A stretch of DNA of 36,136 bases from Kiloniellaceae bacterium (GTDB lineage Bacteria > Pseudomonadota > Alphaproteobacteria > Kiloniellales > Kiloniellaceae): positions 6,963 to 43,098 of the forward strand of contig WHTV01000026.1 of assembly GCA_009377535.1 (NCBI GenBank), read 5' to 3'. The notes below the pieces were generated by a model. It saw nothing but the letters and a program-made list of their open reading frames with translations, was not told the DNA's origin and ran no database searches. How positions within the stretch are numbered: the stretch's first letter is position 1; each line of letters begins with the position of its first letter. The position numbers were made by a program, and so were the translations under genes. This document shows positions 18,169 through 28,501 of this stretch, piece by piece.

Positions 18169-19330
18169 TGGCCAAGGTCTCCGATCTCTTCGCCCGCCGG
18201 CCGACCCGCAGCCGCCCGCCGGATCACTCGTCCATCCTGGCGGCGCTCTCGGTGCCGCTCTTCGTGGTCGACGACGAGAACTGCCTCTCCTTCGTGAACC
18301 AGGCCGCCGAGCAGTTCTTCGATTCCTCGGCCACCACCCTGGGCGGCCGCCCCTTGAGCGACATCCTGCCGGAGGACGGCCCGATCTTTGGCCTAATCCG
18401 CCAGGTCCGCGAAGGCAGCTATTCGGTTTCAGAGTACGGGGTCACCATCTCCAGCCCCAAGATCGGCTCGCACTTCGTGTCAATCGATGCCGCTGCGCTC
18501 GGCGACCGTCCGGGCAGCGTGGTGGTCTCCGTCCACGAGCGCACGATCGCCCGCAAAATCGATCATCAGCTGGTGCATCGCAACGCCGCCCGCTCGGTAA
18601 CCGCCATGGCGGCCATGCTGGCCCATGAGGTGAAGAATCCGCTGTCGGGCATCCGCGGTGCCGCCCAGCTGCTGGAGCAGAACGCCAACCCGGACGACTG
18701 CCAGCTTACCCGCCTGATCTGCGAGGAGGCCGACCGCATCGTCGCCCTGGTCGACCGCATGGACATGTTCTCCGATACGCAGCCGCTGGCGCGCGAGCCG
18801 GTGAACATCCACGTGGTGCTGGAACGGGTCAGGCGCTTGGCGGAGAACGGCTTTGCCCGCAACGTGCGCTTCATCGAGAGCTACGATCCCTCGCTGCCGC
18901 CGGTCTACGGCAACCGCGATCTGCTGATCCAGGCGATCCTCAACCTGGTCAAGAACGCCGCCGAGGCGGTGCCGAAGGAGGGCGGCGAGATCATGCTCTC
19001 GACCCGTTACCAGCAGGGCGTGCGCCTGGCGATCCCCGGCAGCGGCAGCCGCATCGACCTGCCGCTCGCGGTGATGATCCAGGACAACGGCCCGGGCATC
19101 CCGGAAGACCTGCAACCGCACCTCTTCGACCCCTTCGTCAGCACCAAGGCCGGGGGCAGTGGGCTGGGCCTGGCGCTGGTCGCCAAGATCGTCGGCGACC
19201 ACGGCGGCGTCATCGAGTTCGACAGCCAGCCACGGCGCACGCTGTTCCGGCTGATGCTGCCGACGGCGCCGCGCGAAGAAGGCGACGCGATCGAAACAGG
19301 CGACGACCTGGGCGGCGAGGCCGAGTCCTC

Positions 19331-19334
<4 letters not shown>
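18168..19334 (+). CDS. ntrB: Nitrogen regulation sensor kinase NtrB
   Basis: Soluble histidine kinase/phosphatase controlling NtrC, normally responding to nitrogen state through PII. The 388 residues hold a PAS domain (about 22-125, [26 protein letters not shown]), the H-box [21 protein letters not shown] with phospho-accepting His153, and the ATPase domain with N-box, DNGPGIP and the glycine-rich [10 protein letters not shown]. No membrane segment is present. It starts inside the dusB stop (TGATG) and overlaps ntrC by ATGA, so the three are translationally coupled. The kinase ends with an acidic tail. Confidence 0.96.
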
Positions 19335-20776
<1,442 letters not shown>

Positions 20777-20779
20777 CCT

Positions 20780-23119
20780 GTGGCAAATATACAACAGACC
20801 GGTGAGGGCAGCGCGCCCATGGGCGACGAGACGGCGCCGGAGCGGGCCCCAGCGACGGCGGCGCGGCTGCCCCGGCTAATGCGCCTGCTGAGGCAGATCA
20901 AGGTCGAGCGCACCATCGCGCTGATCCTGCTGGTCCTCGGCCTGTCGAGCGGCATCGCCACCTTTGTCGCCATGACCGGCAATCTCGCAGCCGCCAGCAA
21001 TGCCAGGCATATTCTGCTGTTGCTGCTGGCCGACCTGGTGATCAGCCTCGGGCTTGCCGCGCTGATCGCGCGCCGGCTGGTCATTCTCTGGATCGAGCGC
21101 AAGAAGGGCCAGGCCGGCTCGCGCCTGCACGGTCGACTGGTGGCGCTGTTCTCGGTGGTGGCCGTGGCGCCGACAATCCTGGTCGCCGCCTTTTCGGTCA
21201 TCATGTTCGACCTCGGCCTGGAGTTCTGGTTCAGCGAGCGGGTATCCACCGCCATCAAGAATTCGCGCGCGGTCGCCTCCGCCTATCTCGACGAGCACCA
21301 GCAGGCCATTGCCACCGACGCGCTCTCCATCGCCCAGGTGCTGAACCGTGGAGGATCGTCCCTGGTCTACAACCCGGCGCTGTTCAACAACGTGATCACC
21401 CGCCAGGCCAGCCTGCGCTACCTCACGGAGGCCGCGGTCTACGACAGTTCCGGGCGGATGCTGGCGCGCTCCTCCGATTTCCTGCTCGCGTTCAATCCGG
21501 ACATCCCCGAGTGGGCCTTCGAGCGCGCGCGCGCCGCCGGCATGGTGGTGATGACATCGGAAGAGGAGGACAGGGTGCGCGCCCTGGTCCGCCTCGATCT
21601 TGCGGCCGACGCCTACCTCTATGTCGGTCGCCTGGTCGACCCGCGCGTGCTGGGCCACATGGAGAGTACCAGCTGGGCGGTACAGCGTTACGAGGAGCTG
21701 GAAGGCAACCGCTTCAGCCTGCAGATCACCTTCGCCCTGATGTTCCTGGTGGTGGCGCTGCTGCTGCTGCTGGTGGCGGTGTGGATCGGCCTTGCCTTCG
21801 CCAATCAGATGACCGAGCCCATCGGCAGTCTGATTGCGGCCTCCGAAAGGGTCGGCAAGGGCGACCTCAAGGCCAGGGTCCTGGGGCCGCCGCGGCGCGA
21901 CGAGATCGGCAACCTGTCGCGCGCCTTCAACAAGATGACCAGCCAGCTCGAGCGCCAGCAGGACGCGCTGCTGGAGGCGAACGAGCAGCTCGACTACCGC
22001 AACCGCTTTATCGAGGCGGTGCTGGGCGGTGTTTCGGCCGGGGTCGTGGGTCTCGACGAGTCCGGGCGCATCGACCTGGCCAATCGCAAGGCCTGCGACT
22101 TCCTGGGCGAGCGCGCAAAGGCGCTGCGCGGACGCGCAGTGGTTGAGGTGATGCCGGATCTCGCCGACCTGCTGGAGCGCGCGCGCCGGCGGCCCAAGAA
22201 ACTGGCCGAACAGCAGCTTTCGATCCCGGACTCCAACGGGACCGAACGGGTTCTGCTGGTCCGCATCTCCGCCGAGCTGGAAGACGGCGCCATCATGGGT
22301 TTCGTGGTGACTTTCGACGAAATCACCCAGCTGCTGGCGGCGCAGCGCAAGGCGGCCTGGTCGGACATCGCCCGCCGCATCGCGCATGAGATCAAGAACC
22401 CGCTGACACCGATCCAACTCGCCGCCGAGCGCCTGAAGCGCAAGTACGTCGGTCAAATCACCAACGATCCGGAGACCTTCCAGGTCTGTACCGACACCAT
22501 CGTGCGCCACGTCGGCGACATCGGTCGCATGGTGGACGAATTCTCCGCCTTCGCGCGCATGCCGACGCCGGTCATGCGCAAAGAGGATATCGGCAAGCTG
22601 GTCGGACAGGCCATCTTCCTGCAGCGCACGGCGCAACCGCAGGTCCACTTCAGTTTCACGCCGCCGCAGGAACCGGTGATGCTGGCCTGCGACGGCCGCC
22701 AGGTCGCCCAGGCACTGACCAACCTCATCAAGAATGCCATCGAGGCGATTGAGGGCCGCCACCAGGTTGAGGCGGCCGAGGCGCCCGAAGGGGACATCGC
22801 CGTCACGCTGGAGACCGCGGGCACCAACTGCGTGATCGAGATCGCCGACAATGGCAAGGGTCTGCCGAAGACGAACCGCAACCGCCTGACCGAACCCTAC
22901 GTGACCACGCGCGAGCGGGGCACTGGACTCGGGCTCGCAATTGTGAAGAAGATCATGGAGGATCACGGCGGTGATTTGGTTCTCCGCGACCGTGAAGGCG
23001 GGGGCGCCGTCGTCAGTCTCGTTTTCCCCTTGCGCGAAGAGGTGACGGACAGCAGCGGCGGGGAAGCCGAAGAGGAAATCGACATCCCGTCTGTGGAAAG
23101 ATCTGCGGGACATGGGTAA
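20780..23119 (+). CDS. ntrY: Membrane sensor kinase NtrY
   Basis: A 779-residue histidine kinase. Three N-terminal membrane segments (about 45-67, 78-100, 118-143) precede a periplasmic region (about 144-317), a fourth helix (318-340), HAMP (341-394), PAS (about 405-515) and a kinase domain with His536 in IARRIAHEIKNPLTPIQ and the ATP-binding DNGKGLP and GTGLGLAIV. It pairs with NtrX. NtrYX has been linked to nitrogen metabolism, redox and envelope control in this class. Start: GTG at 20780 (3 nt after ntrC) lacks a clear ribosome site, while ATG 20819 has a weak GAGGGC. The difference is 13 residues. It overlaps ntrX by 8 nt. Confidence 0.95.
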   Translation: MANIQQTGEGSAPMGDETAPERAPATAARLPRLMRLLRQIKVERTIALILLVLGLSSGIATFVAMTGNLAAASNARHILLLLLADLVISLGLAALIARRLVILWIERKKGQAGSRLHGRLVALFSVVAVAPTILVAAFSVIMFDLGLEFWFSERVSTAIKNSRAVASAYLDEHQQAIATDALSIAQVLNRGGSSLVYNPALFNNVITRQASLRYLTEAAVYDSSGRMLARSSDFLLAFNPDIPEWAFERARAAGMVVMTSEEEDRVRALVRLDLAADAYLYVGRLVDPRVLGHMESTSWAVQRYEELEGNRFSLQITFALMFLVVALLLLLVAVWIGLAFANQMTEPIGSLIAASERVGKGDLKARVLGPPRRDEIGNLSRAFNKMTSQLERQQDALLEANEQLDYRNRFIEAVLGGVSAGVVGLDESGRIDLANRKACDFLGERAKALRGRAVVEVMPDLADLLERARRRPKKLAEQQLSIPDSNGTERVLLVRISAELEDGAIMGFVVTFDEITQLLAAQRKAAWSDIARRIAHEIKNPLTPIQLAAERLKRKYVGQITNDPETFQVCTDTIVRHVGDIGRMVDEFSAFARMPTPVMRKEDIGKLVGQAIFLQRTAQPQVHFSFTPPQEPVMLACDGRQVAQALTNLIKNAIEAIEGRHQVEAAEAPEGDIAVTLETAGTNCVIEIADNGKGLPKTNRNRLTEPYVTTRERGTGLGLAIVKKIMEDHGGDLVLRDREGGGAVVSLVFPLREEVTDSSGGEAEEEIDIPSVERSAGHG

Positions 23120-24503
23120 CGAAGTTCTCATCGTAGACGACGAGGTCGACATCCGGATGCTGATTACCGGCGTCCTGCAGGATGAAGGCTATGAAACTTG
23201 CGACGCCGGCGACAGCGACAGCGCCCTCGAGCTGCTGCGTCGACGCCGGCCAAGCCTGGTCGTGCTCGACATCTGGCTGGAGAACTCGGTACTGGACGGC
23301 ATGCAGATCCTCAGGGCCGTCAAGCAGGAGTCTCCCGCCACGCCGGTGGTGATGATCTCGGGCCACGGCAACATCGAGACCGCCGTCAACGCCATCAAGC
23401 TGGGCGCCTACGATTTCATCGAGAAACCCTTCAAATCCGACCGCCTTCTGCTGGTCGTGCAGCGCGCCATAGAGGCCGCCCGCCTGCGCAGCGAGAACGA
23501 GGAACTGCGCCTGCGCATCGGGCAGACCTCCGACCTCATCGGGTCCTCCCACTGGTACCACCAGGTCAGCCAGGCGATCCGCAAGGTCGCGCCGACCGGC
23601 AGCCGCGTGCTGATCACCGGCCCCGCCGGCGCCGGCAAGGAGGTCGTCGCCCGCCAGCTGCATTCCTGTTCGCACCGGGCCACCGCCCCCTTCGTGGCGC
23701 TCAACTGCGCCACCATGCATCCGGACCGCCTGGAGCCGGAGCTTTTCGGGTCCGAGCCGGACCGGACCGACGGCGACGGCAGCAGCAAGGTCGGCACCTT
23801 CGAAAAGGCGCACGGTGGTACGCTGTTCCTCGACGAGGTGGCGGACATGCCGATGGAAACCCAGGGCAAGATCGTCCGCGTGCTGCAGGAGCAGACCTTC
23901 CAGCGGGTCGGCGGCGACAAGCGCATTGCCGTCGACGTGCGGGTCATCGCGGCGACCAACCGCGACCTGCCGGAGCTGATCAACGAGGGGCGCTTCCGCG
24001 AGGATCTGTACTACCGCCTGAACGTGGTGCCTATCGAGGTGCCGGCCCTGCGCGAGCGGCGCGAAGACATCCCCGAGCTGGTCACCTACTTCATGGCCCA
24101 CGCGGCCGAAAGCGCCGGCCTGCCGGCGCGCGGGCTCAGCGACGATGCCCTGGCGGCACTGCGCGCCTATGAATGGCCCGGCAACGTCCGCCAGCTGCGC
24201 AACGTCATCGAATGGGTCTTGATCATGGCGCCCGGCCGGCCGCAGGATCTCGTGCGCCCCGACATGCTGCCGCCAGAGATCGGCGCTTCTTCGCCCACCT
24301 CGCTGTCCGGTGAGACCGGGGCGGAGATCATGTCGCTGCCGCTGCGCGAGGCGCGTGAGGTCTTCGAGCGCAAATACCTGGAGGCCCAGGTCATGCGCTT
24401 CGGCGGCAACATCTCGCGCACCGCTTCCTTCGTCGGCATGGAACGCTCCGCGCTGCACCGGAAGCTGCGTTCGCTCGGTGTCGGCACGGTCGAGCGCGCC
24501 TGA
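23112..24503 (+). CDS. ntrX: Response regulator NtrX
   Basis: Partner of NtrY, 463 residues. Receiver domain with Asp53 (VVLDIWLENSVLDG) and Lys105; AAA+ domain with Walker A GPAGAGKE (170-177) and Walker B GGTLFLDE (235-242); a Fis-type HTH (GGNISRTASFVGMERSALHRKL). The GAFTGA sigma-54 contact loop is missing: residues about 213-229 (GSEPDRTDGDGSSKVGT) occupy its place. NtrX proteins of alphaproteobacteria are known to lack this loop and probably regulate sigma-70 promoters or act as repressors. Its start lies within the ntrY end, so the pair is translationally coupled. Confidence 0.96.
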   Translation: MGNEVLIVDDEVDIRMLITGVLQDEGYETCDAGDSDSALELLRRRRPSLVVLDIWLENSVLDGMQILRAVKQESPATPVVMISGHGNIETAVNAIKLGAYDFIEKPFKSDRLLLVVQRAIEAARLRSENEELRLRIGQTSDLIGSSHWYHQVSQAIRKVAPTGSRVLITGPAGAGKEVVARQLHSCSHRATAPFVALNCATMHPDRLEPELFGSEPDRTDGDGSSKVGTFEKAHGGTLFLDEVADMPMETQGKIVRVLQEQTFQRVGGDKRIAVDVRVIAATNRDLPELINEGRFREDLYYRLNVVPIEVPALRERREDIPELVTYFMAHAAESAGLPARGLSDDALAALRAYEWPGNVRQLRNVIEWVLIMAPGRPQDLVRPDMLPPEIGASSPTSLSGETGAEIMSLPLREAREVFERKYLEAQVMRFGGNISRTASFVGMERSALHRKLRSLGVGTVERA

Positions 24504-24540
24504 ATTGAGCGACTGCTGGGTCATCGGAGCCAATTAATCC

Positions 24541-25917
24541 ATGAAGGTTATTATCTGCGGAGCCGGTCAGGTCGGCTTCAACATTGCGCGTTATCTGGCG
24601 AGCGAGAATGCCGACGTCACGGTGATCGACCAGTCGCGCGAACTGATCGAGAAGATCACCGACTCGCTCGATGTGAAGGGCCTGGTCGGCTTTGCCTCCC
24701 ACCCCGACGTGCTGGAAGCCGCCGGGGCCGCCGACGCCGAGATGGTCATCGCGGTGACCTACGCGGACGAAGTGAACATGGTGGCCTGCCAGATCTGCCA
24801 CTCGATCTTCGAGGTGCCGACCAAGATCGCCCGCGTGCGCCACCAGAGCTATCTCGAGCCCATGTGGTCGGACCTCTTCAGCAGCGAGCACATGCCGATC
24901 GACGTCATCATCTCGCCGGAAATAGAGGTCGCACGCGCCATCGAGCGGCGCTTGCAGCTGCCCGGCGCCTTCGACGTGCAGCCGCTGGCCAACGGCAAGG
25001 TGAGCCTGGTCGGCCTGCATTGCGGCGAGGATACGCCGGTCATCAACACGCCCCTGCGCCAGCTGACCGCGCTGTTCCCCGACCTGCATATCGTGGTGAT
25101 CGGCATCTCGCGCGACAGCAAGGGCTTCGTGCCGACGCCGGATGACGACATGCGCGCCGGCGACGACGTCTACCTGGTGGCCGAGACCAGCCACCTGCAG
25201 CGCACCATGGCGGCCTTCGGGCACGAGGAGAAGGAGGCGCGCCGCGTCATCATTGTCGGCGGCGGCAACATCGGCCTCAACCTGGCGCGCGCCGTCGAGA
25301 AGAACCACCCGCAGGTAAACCTCAAGGTGATCGAGGTCGACAAGCGCCGCGCCGAGGCCGTGGCCCAGGCGCTGGAGCGCACGGTGGTCATCCATGGCGA
25401 TGCGCTGGACACCGAGATCCTGGAGGAGGCGAACGCAGCCACCGCCGAAACGGTGATCGCCGTCTCCAACGACGACGAGGTGAACATCCTGGCCTCGCTG
25501 CTGGCCAAGCGCTACGGCTGCCGCCGAGCGGTCACCCTGATCAACAAGACGTCCTACGGCCCGCTCATCAACACCCTGGGGATCGACACCGTGGTAAGCC
25601 CGCGCGCCATCACGGTCTCCAAGATCCTGCAGCACGTGCGCCGCGGCCGCATCCGCTCGGTGCATTCGCTGAGCGAGGATTTCGGCGAGGTGATCGAAGC
25701 CGAGGCCTTGGAGACCTCCAGCCTCGTCGGCGTCCCGATTCGCGCTGCCCGGCTGCCGAATGGGGTGATCGTCGGCGCTATCGTGCGCGGCGACGAGGTG
25801 ATCATTCCGCGCGGCGATACCGTGACCCGTCCGAACGACCTGGTGGTCATCTTCGCACGCTCGGAAGCCGTCAAGAAGGTCGAGAAGCTCTTTGCCGTGA
25901 AGCTCGAGTTTTTCTAG
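24541..25917 (+). CDS. trkA: Trk potassium uptake regulator TrkA
   Basis: Cytoplasmic NAD(H)-binding regulatory subunit of the TrkH/TrkG potassium channel, 458 residues. It has two RCK repeats. The first nucleotide-binding motif is GAGQVGFNIA (about 7-16) and the second VGGGNIGLNLA (about 239-249), each followed by a TrkA-C type domain. The ATG at 24541 starts 37 nt after ntrX, with no clear terminator between, so co-transcription is likely. The linkage ntrX-trkA is common in this class. No TrkH gene is in the window. Confidence 0.95.
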   Translation: MKVIICGAGQVGFNIARYLASENADVTVIDQSRELIEKITDSLDVKGLVGFASHPDVLEAAGAADAEMVIAVTYADEVNMVACQICHSIFEVPTKIARVRHQSYLEPMWSDLFSSEHMPIDVIISPEIEVARAIERRLQLPGAFDVQPLANGKVSLVGLHCGEDTPVINTPLRQLTALFPDLHIVVIGISRDSKGFVPTPDDDMRAGDDVYLVAETSHLQRTMAAFGHEEKEARRVIIVGGGNIGLNLARAVEKNHPQVNLKVIEVDKRRAEAVAQALERTVVIHGDALDTEILEEANAATAETVIAVSNDDEVNILASLLAKRYGCRRAVTLINKTSYGPLINTLGIDTVVSPRAITVSKILQHVRRGRIRSVHSLSEDFGEVIEAEALETSSLVGVPIRAARLPNGVIVGAIVRGDEVIIPRGDTVTRPNDLVVIFARSEAVKKVEKLFAVKLEFF

Positions 25918-25961
25918 GATCACCCAGAGTCTTCCGTCACTGTCGAAAGGAAGGGCCGCGG

Positions 25962-26825
25962 ATGCCCCGTCAAGCCTACGTCAACGGCCGCTATCTGCCG
26001 CATCGTGAAGCGGCCGTGCACATCGAGGATCGCGGCTACCAGTTCGCCGACGGCGTCTACGAGGTGGTGCCGGTGTTCAACGGCGCGCTGGTCGACGAGG
26101 ACCTGCATCTCGACCGCCTCGACCGCTCGCTGGGAGAACTGCGCATCGCCCAGCCGATGTCGCGTGCGGCGTTGAAGCTGGTGTCGCGCGAACTGATGCG
26201 TCGCAACGGGCTCTCCAACGGCTTCCTCTACATGCAGGTCACCCGCGGCGTGGCGCCGCGCGACCACAAGTTCCCGACGAACGCCCGGCCGGCCCTGGTG
26301 ATGACCACCCGGCAGATGAAGCCGCACAGCGAGCAGGTGCTCGGCGAGGGGCTCAAGGTCATCACGGTGCCCGACCAGCGCTGGGACCGCTGCGACATCA
26401 AGTCGGTCTCTCTCCTGCCGAACATTCTCGGCAAGCAGGCGGCAGTGGAGGCGGGGGCCTACGAGGCCTGGCAGGTCGACCGCGACGGCATGGTGACCGA
26501 GGGCACCTCGACCAACGCCTGGATCGTCACCCAGGACAACAAGGTCGTCACGCGCGACGCGACCCACTCGATCCTCAACGGCATCACCCGCATCACCCTG
26601 CTGGAACTGATCCGCAAAGAAGGCTACGAGCTGGAGGAACGCTGCTTCTCGGTGGAAGAGGCCAAGGCGGCGCGGGAAGCCTTCCTGACCTCCAGCACCT
26701 CCTTCGTGCTGCCGATCACCCAGCTCGACGCCAAGCCCATCGGCAACGGCCATCCCGGCATCCTTACCGGCAAGCTGCGCCAGCACTACATGGACTACAT
26801 GCAGAGCCTTAGGAAGAGCGCGTAA
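25962..26825 (+). CDS. dat: D-amino-acid aminotransferase (class IV PLP enzyme)
   Basis: Transaminase supplying D-alanine and D-glutamate for peptidoglycan, 287 residues. Family features are VNGRYLPHREAAVHIEDRGYQFADGVYEV (about 7-35), RCDIKSVSLLPNILGKQ with the PLP-binding Lys147, GTSTNAWIV and TSSTSFVLPI. A good AAAGGAAGGG precedes the ATG. Branched-chain aminotransferases share the fold. The CDIKS motif and the N-terminal sequence favour D-AAT, as does the known dat gene between trkA and hfq in relatives. Confidence 0.9.
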   Translation: MPRQAYVNGRYLPHREAAVHIEDRGYQFADGVYEVVPVFNGALVDEDLHLDRLDRSLGELRIAQPMSRAALKLVSRELMRRNGLSNGFLYMQVTRGVAPRDHKFPTNARPALVMTTRQMKPHSEQVLGEGLKVITVPDQRWDRCDIKSVSLLPNILGKQAAVEAGAYEAWQVDRDGMVTEGTSTNAWIVTQDNKVVTRDATHSILNGITRITLLELIRKEGYELEERCFSVEEAKAAREAFLTSSTSFVLPITQLDAKPIGNGHPGILTGKLRQHYMDYMQSLRKSA

Positions 26826-26829
26826 ACGC

Positions 26830-27234
26830 ATGAATCGAACGACCAGCGCGCTGCTCGCCGACTACGTGCTCGCTACCAAGGTTGCCGGAGGTGTCGGCTC
26901 CCTGGCACAGCGGCTTGTCTACAGCGACGAGGAACTCCTCATCTCCCTGTCCAACTCGCTGAAACTGCGCAAGCGGGAAATTGCCGAACTCGGCAGCTTC
27001 AGCAGCCGTCTGATGGCGCTTTTCGTCGGCAAGGACGCCGGCAACGACATCAGCATCGACGGCATGCGGCTCAAGCAACTGCATGACCTCGCCGGATCGA
27101 GGCCGCGCGCCGGGATCGACCTGAATGGCATTTATGACGTCAACCTCGCGTACTTCCGGGCATTGCTGAAGAAAGCCGAGAAAGTCGCGAAAGCCAAAGC
27201 CCGGGACGTTGCCCCGGCTCCGGACCCGCAATGA
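26830..27234 (+). CDS. Conserved-looking small protein of unknown function
   Basis: I do not recognise this 134-residue protein. It is soluble and basic, without a signal peptide or membrane helix. It has a helical N-terminal half (VGSLAQRLVYSDEELLISLSNSLKLRKREIAELGSFSSRLMALF) and a Lys/Ala-rich C-terminal tail (KKAEKVAKAKA) ending in a Pro-rich stub. It starts 4 nt after dat, and its stop overlaps the HAD gene start (ATGA), so it belongs to this operon. The codon use is like its neighbours. The tight packing on both sides argues that it is real. Confidence 0.7.
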   Translation: MNRTTSALLADYVLATKVAGGVGSLAQRLVYSDEELLISLSNSLKLRKREIAELGSFSSRLMALFVGKDAGNDISIDGMRLKQLHDLAGSRPRAGIDLNGIYDVNLAYFRALLKKAEKVAKAKARDVAPAPDPQ

Positions 27235-27929
27235 CCCTGCCGTGCCCCAAGGCCATCCTGTTCGACTGGGACAACACCCTGGTCGACAGCTGGTCGGTCA
27301 TCCACCACGCCATGACGGCGACCTTCGAGGCCATGGGCCGACGCCCCTGGACCCTGGAGGAAACCCGACGCAACGTCCGCAAGTCGGCGCGCGACAGCTT
27401 TCCGGAGCTCTTCGGCGACCGCGCGGAAGAGGCGACGGCGGTGTTCTATCGCACCTACGAGGCCGACCACCTGTCGCAGCTGCGCGCCCTGCCGGGTGCC
27501 GGGGAGATGCTGCACGCGCTGGCGGCAGCGGAAAACCTGCTGCTCGGCGTGGTCAGCAACAAGCGCGGGCGCCTGCTGCGCCTGGAGGCTGCTGAGCTCG
27601 GCTGGGACAAGTACTTCGATGCCCTGGTCGGCGCCGCCGATGCCACCCACGACAAGCCGGCGCGGGAGGTGGTGGACCTCGCCCTGGCCGGCAGCGGTAT
27701 TCCGGCGGGCCCGGCGGTATGGTTCGTCGGCGACACCGATATCGACGTGCTCTGCGCCTGCAACAGCGGCTGTACGGCCGTCTTGCTGCGGGACGCGCCG
27801 CCGGCGGCCGGCGAGTTCGGCGGGCTGCGCCTCGCCCGCCATCTCGCCGACTGCGGAGCGCTTGCGAAGCTCGCCCTCGGAGCTCTTGAAAAGGGCTCGG
27901 TTGGTCCGCAAATAGGGGACTTCGCGTAA
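27231..27929 (+). CDS. HAD-superfamily hydrolase, phosphoglycolate-phosphatase-like
   Basis: A 232-residue haloacid-dehalogenase phosphatase with motif I FDWDNTLVDS (Asp12, Asp14), a helical cap (about 22-85), motif II in GVVSNKRG, a downstream Lys in HDKPAREV (motif III) and the acidic motif IV VGDTDIDV. The cap and motif spacing resemble Gph-type phosphoglycolate phosphatases, but the substrate cannot be read from the sequence. Its start overlaps the upstream stop by 4 nt. The following 230 nt form the hfq leader region. Confidence 0.85.
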   Translation: MTLPCPKAILFDWDNTLVDSWSVIHHAMTATFEAMGRRPWTLEETRRNVRKSARDSFPELFGDRAEEATAVFYRTYEADHLSQLRALPGAGEMLHALAAAENLLLGVVSNKRGRLLRLEAAELGWDKYFDALVGAADATHDKPAREVVDLALAGSGIPAGPAVWFVGDTDIDVLCACNSGCTAVLLRDAPPAAGEFGGLRLARHLADCGALAKLALGALEKGSVGPQIGDFA

Positions 27930-28007
27930 GGGAATTCCGGGCCTTCATTACCCAAGAGGATGGTTTTTCATTTAACGCAAGCCATGTTAGGAAAGACTGT
28001 CTGGGTA

Positions 28008-28102
28008 CCGCATCTTGCGCGCGCCGCAGGCCTGCCGGAGTGACATCCAAGCTACCAGTAATTCTTGAGATGCGGCAGAGAGCGTCCGCGCCGCAGGCGT
28101 GC
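28008..28102. repeat. Repeats in the hfq leader
   Basis: A near-perfect direct repeat, GCGCCGCAGGCCTGC (28021-28035) and GCGCCGCAGGCGTGC (28088-28102), with one mismatch, and an exact inverted pair CCGCATCT (28008-28015) and AGATGCGG (28068-28075). They sit about 60-150 nt before the hfq start. A structured 5' leader or a regulatory site is possible. No promoter could be fixed with confidence in 27930-28159. Confidence 0.45.
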
Positions 28103-28159
28103 AAGGCCAGAAAAAGATTGAACGACCGCTGTTAAGAACAAGAATAAGGTGCGAAAAAA

Positions 28160-28417
28160 ATGGCCGCCGAAAAGAACCAAAGTGTTCAAGACGTATTCCT
28201 CAATCACATCAGGAAGAACAAAGTCCCGGTGACTGTTTTTCTGGTGAACGGCGTGAAGCTGCAGGGAATTGTTACTTGGTTTGATAACTTCTCGGTACTC
28301 CTGCGGCGCGACGCGCATTCGCAGTTGGTATACAAACATGCCATTTCGACCGTGATGCCGGCGACCCCGATCCAGCTCTTCGATCCCACCAAGGAAGAAG
28401 AAGCGGCCGAGGGATGA
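28160..28417 (+). CDS. hfq: RNA chaperone Hfq
   Basis: Hexameric Sm-like RNA-binding protein that pairs small RNAs with mRNAs, 85 residues. The Sm1 region is [37 protein letters not shown] (broken here only for description: residues about 12-48), and Sm2 holds the [10 protein letters not shown] signature (58-67). The short acidic tail is typical of alphaproteobacteria. AAGGTG lies 8 nt before the ATG, in an A-rich stretch. hflX follows 84 nt downstream, the usual order. Confidence 0.98.
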   Translation: MAAEKNQSVQDVFLNHIRKNKVPVTVFLVNGVKLQGIVTWFDNFSVLLRRDAHSQLVYKHAISTVMPATPIQLFDPTKEEEAAEG

Positions 28418-28501
28418 TTCCGCAAGCGGTCGTGGCAAGGCTGAGTCTCCAGCCCGCTCGAGCCTGAACGAAAGGGGCGGTGCCCAGCACCGTCACCATC
28501 C

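Noticed and set aside
20876..23152. Very long open frame on the minus strand over ntrY
   Set aside because: It is a shadow of ntrY. Its composition is rich in His, Arg, Gln and Asp without any recognisable domain.
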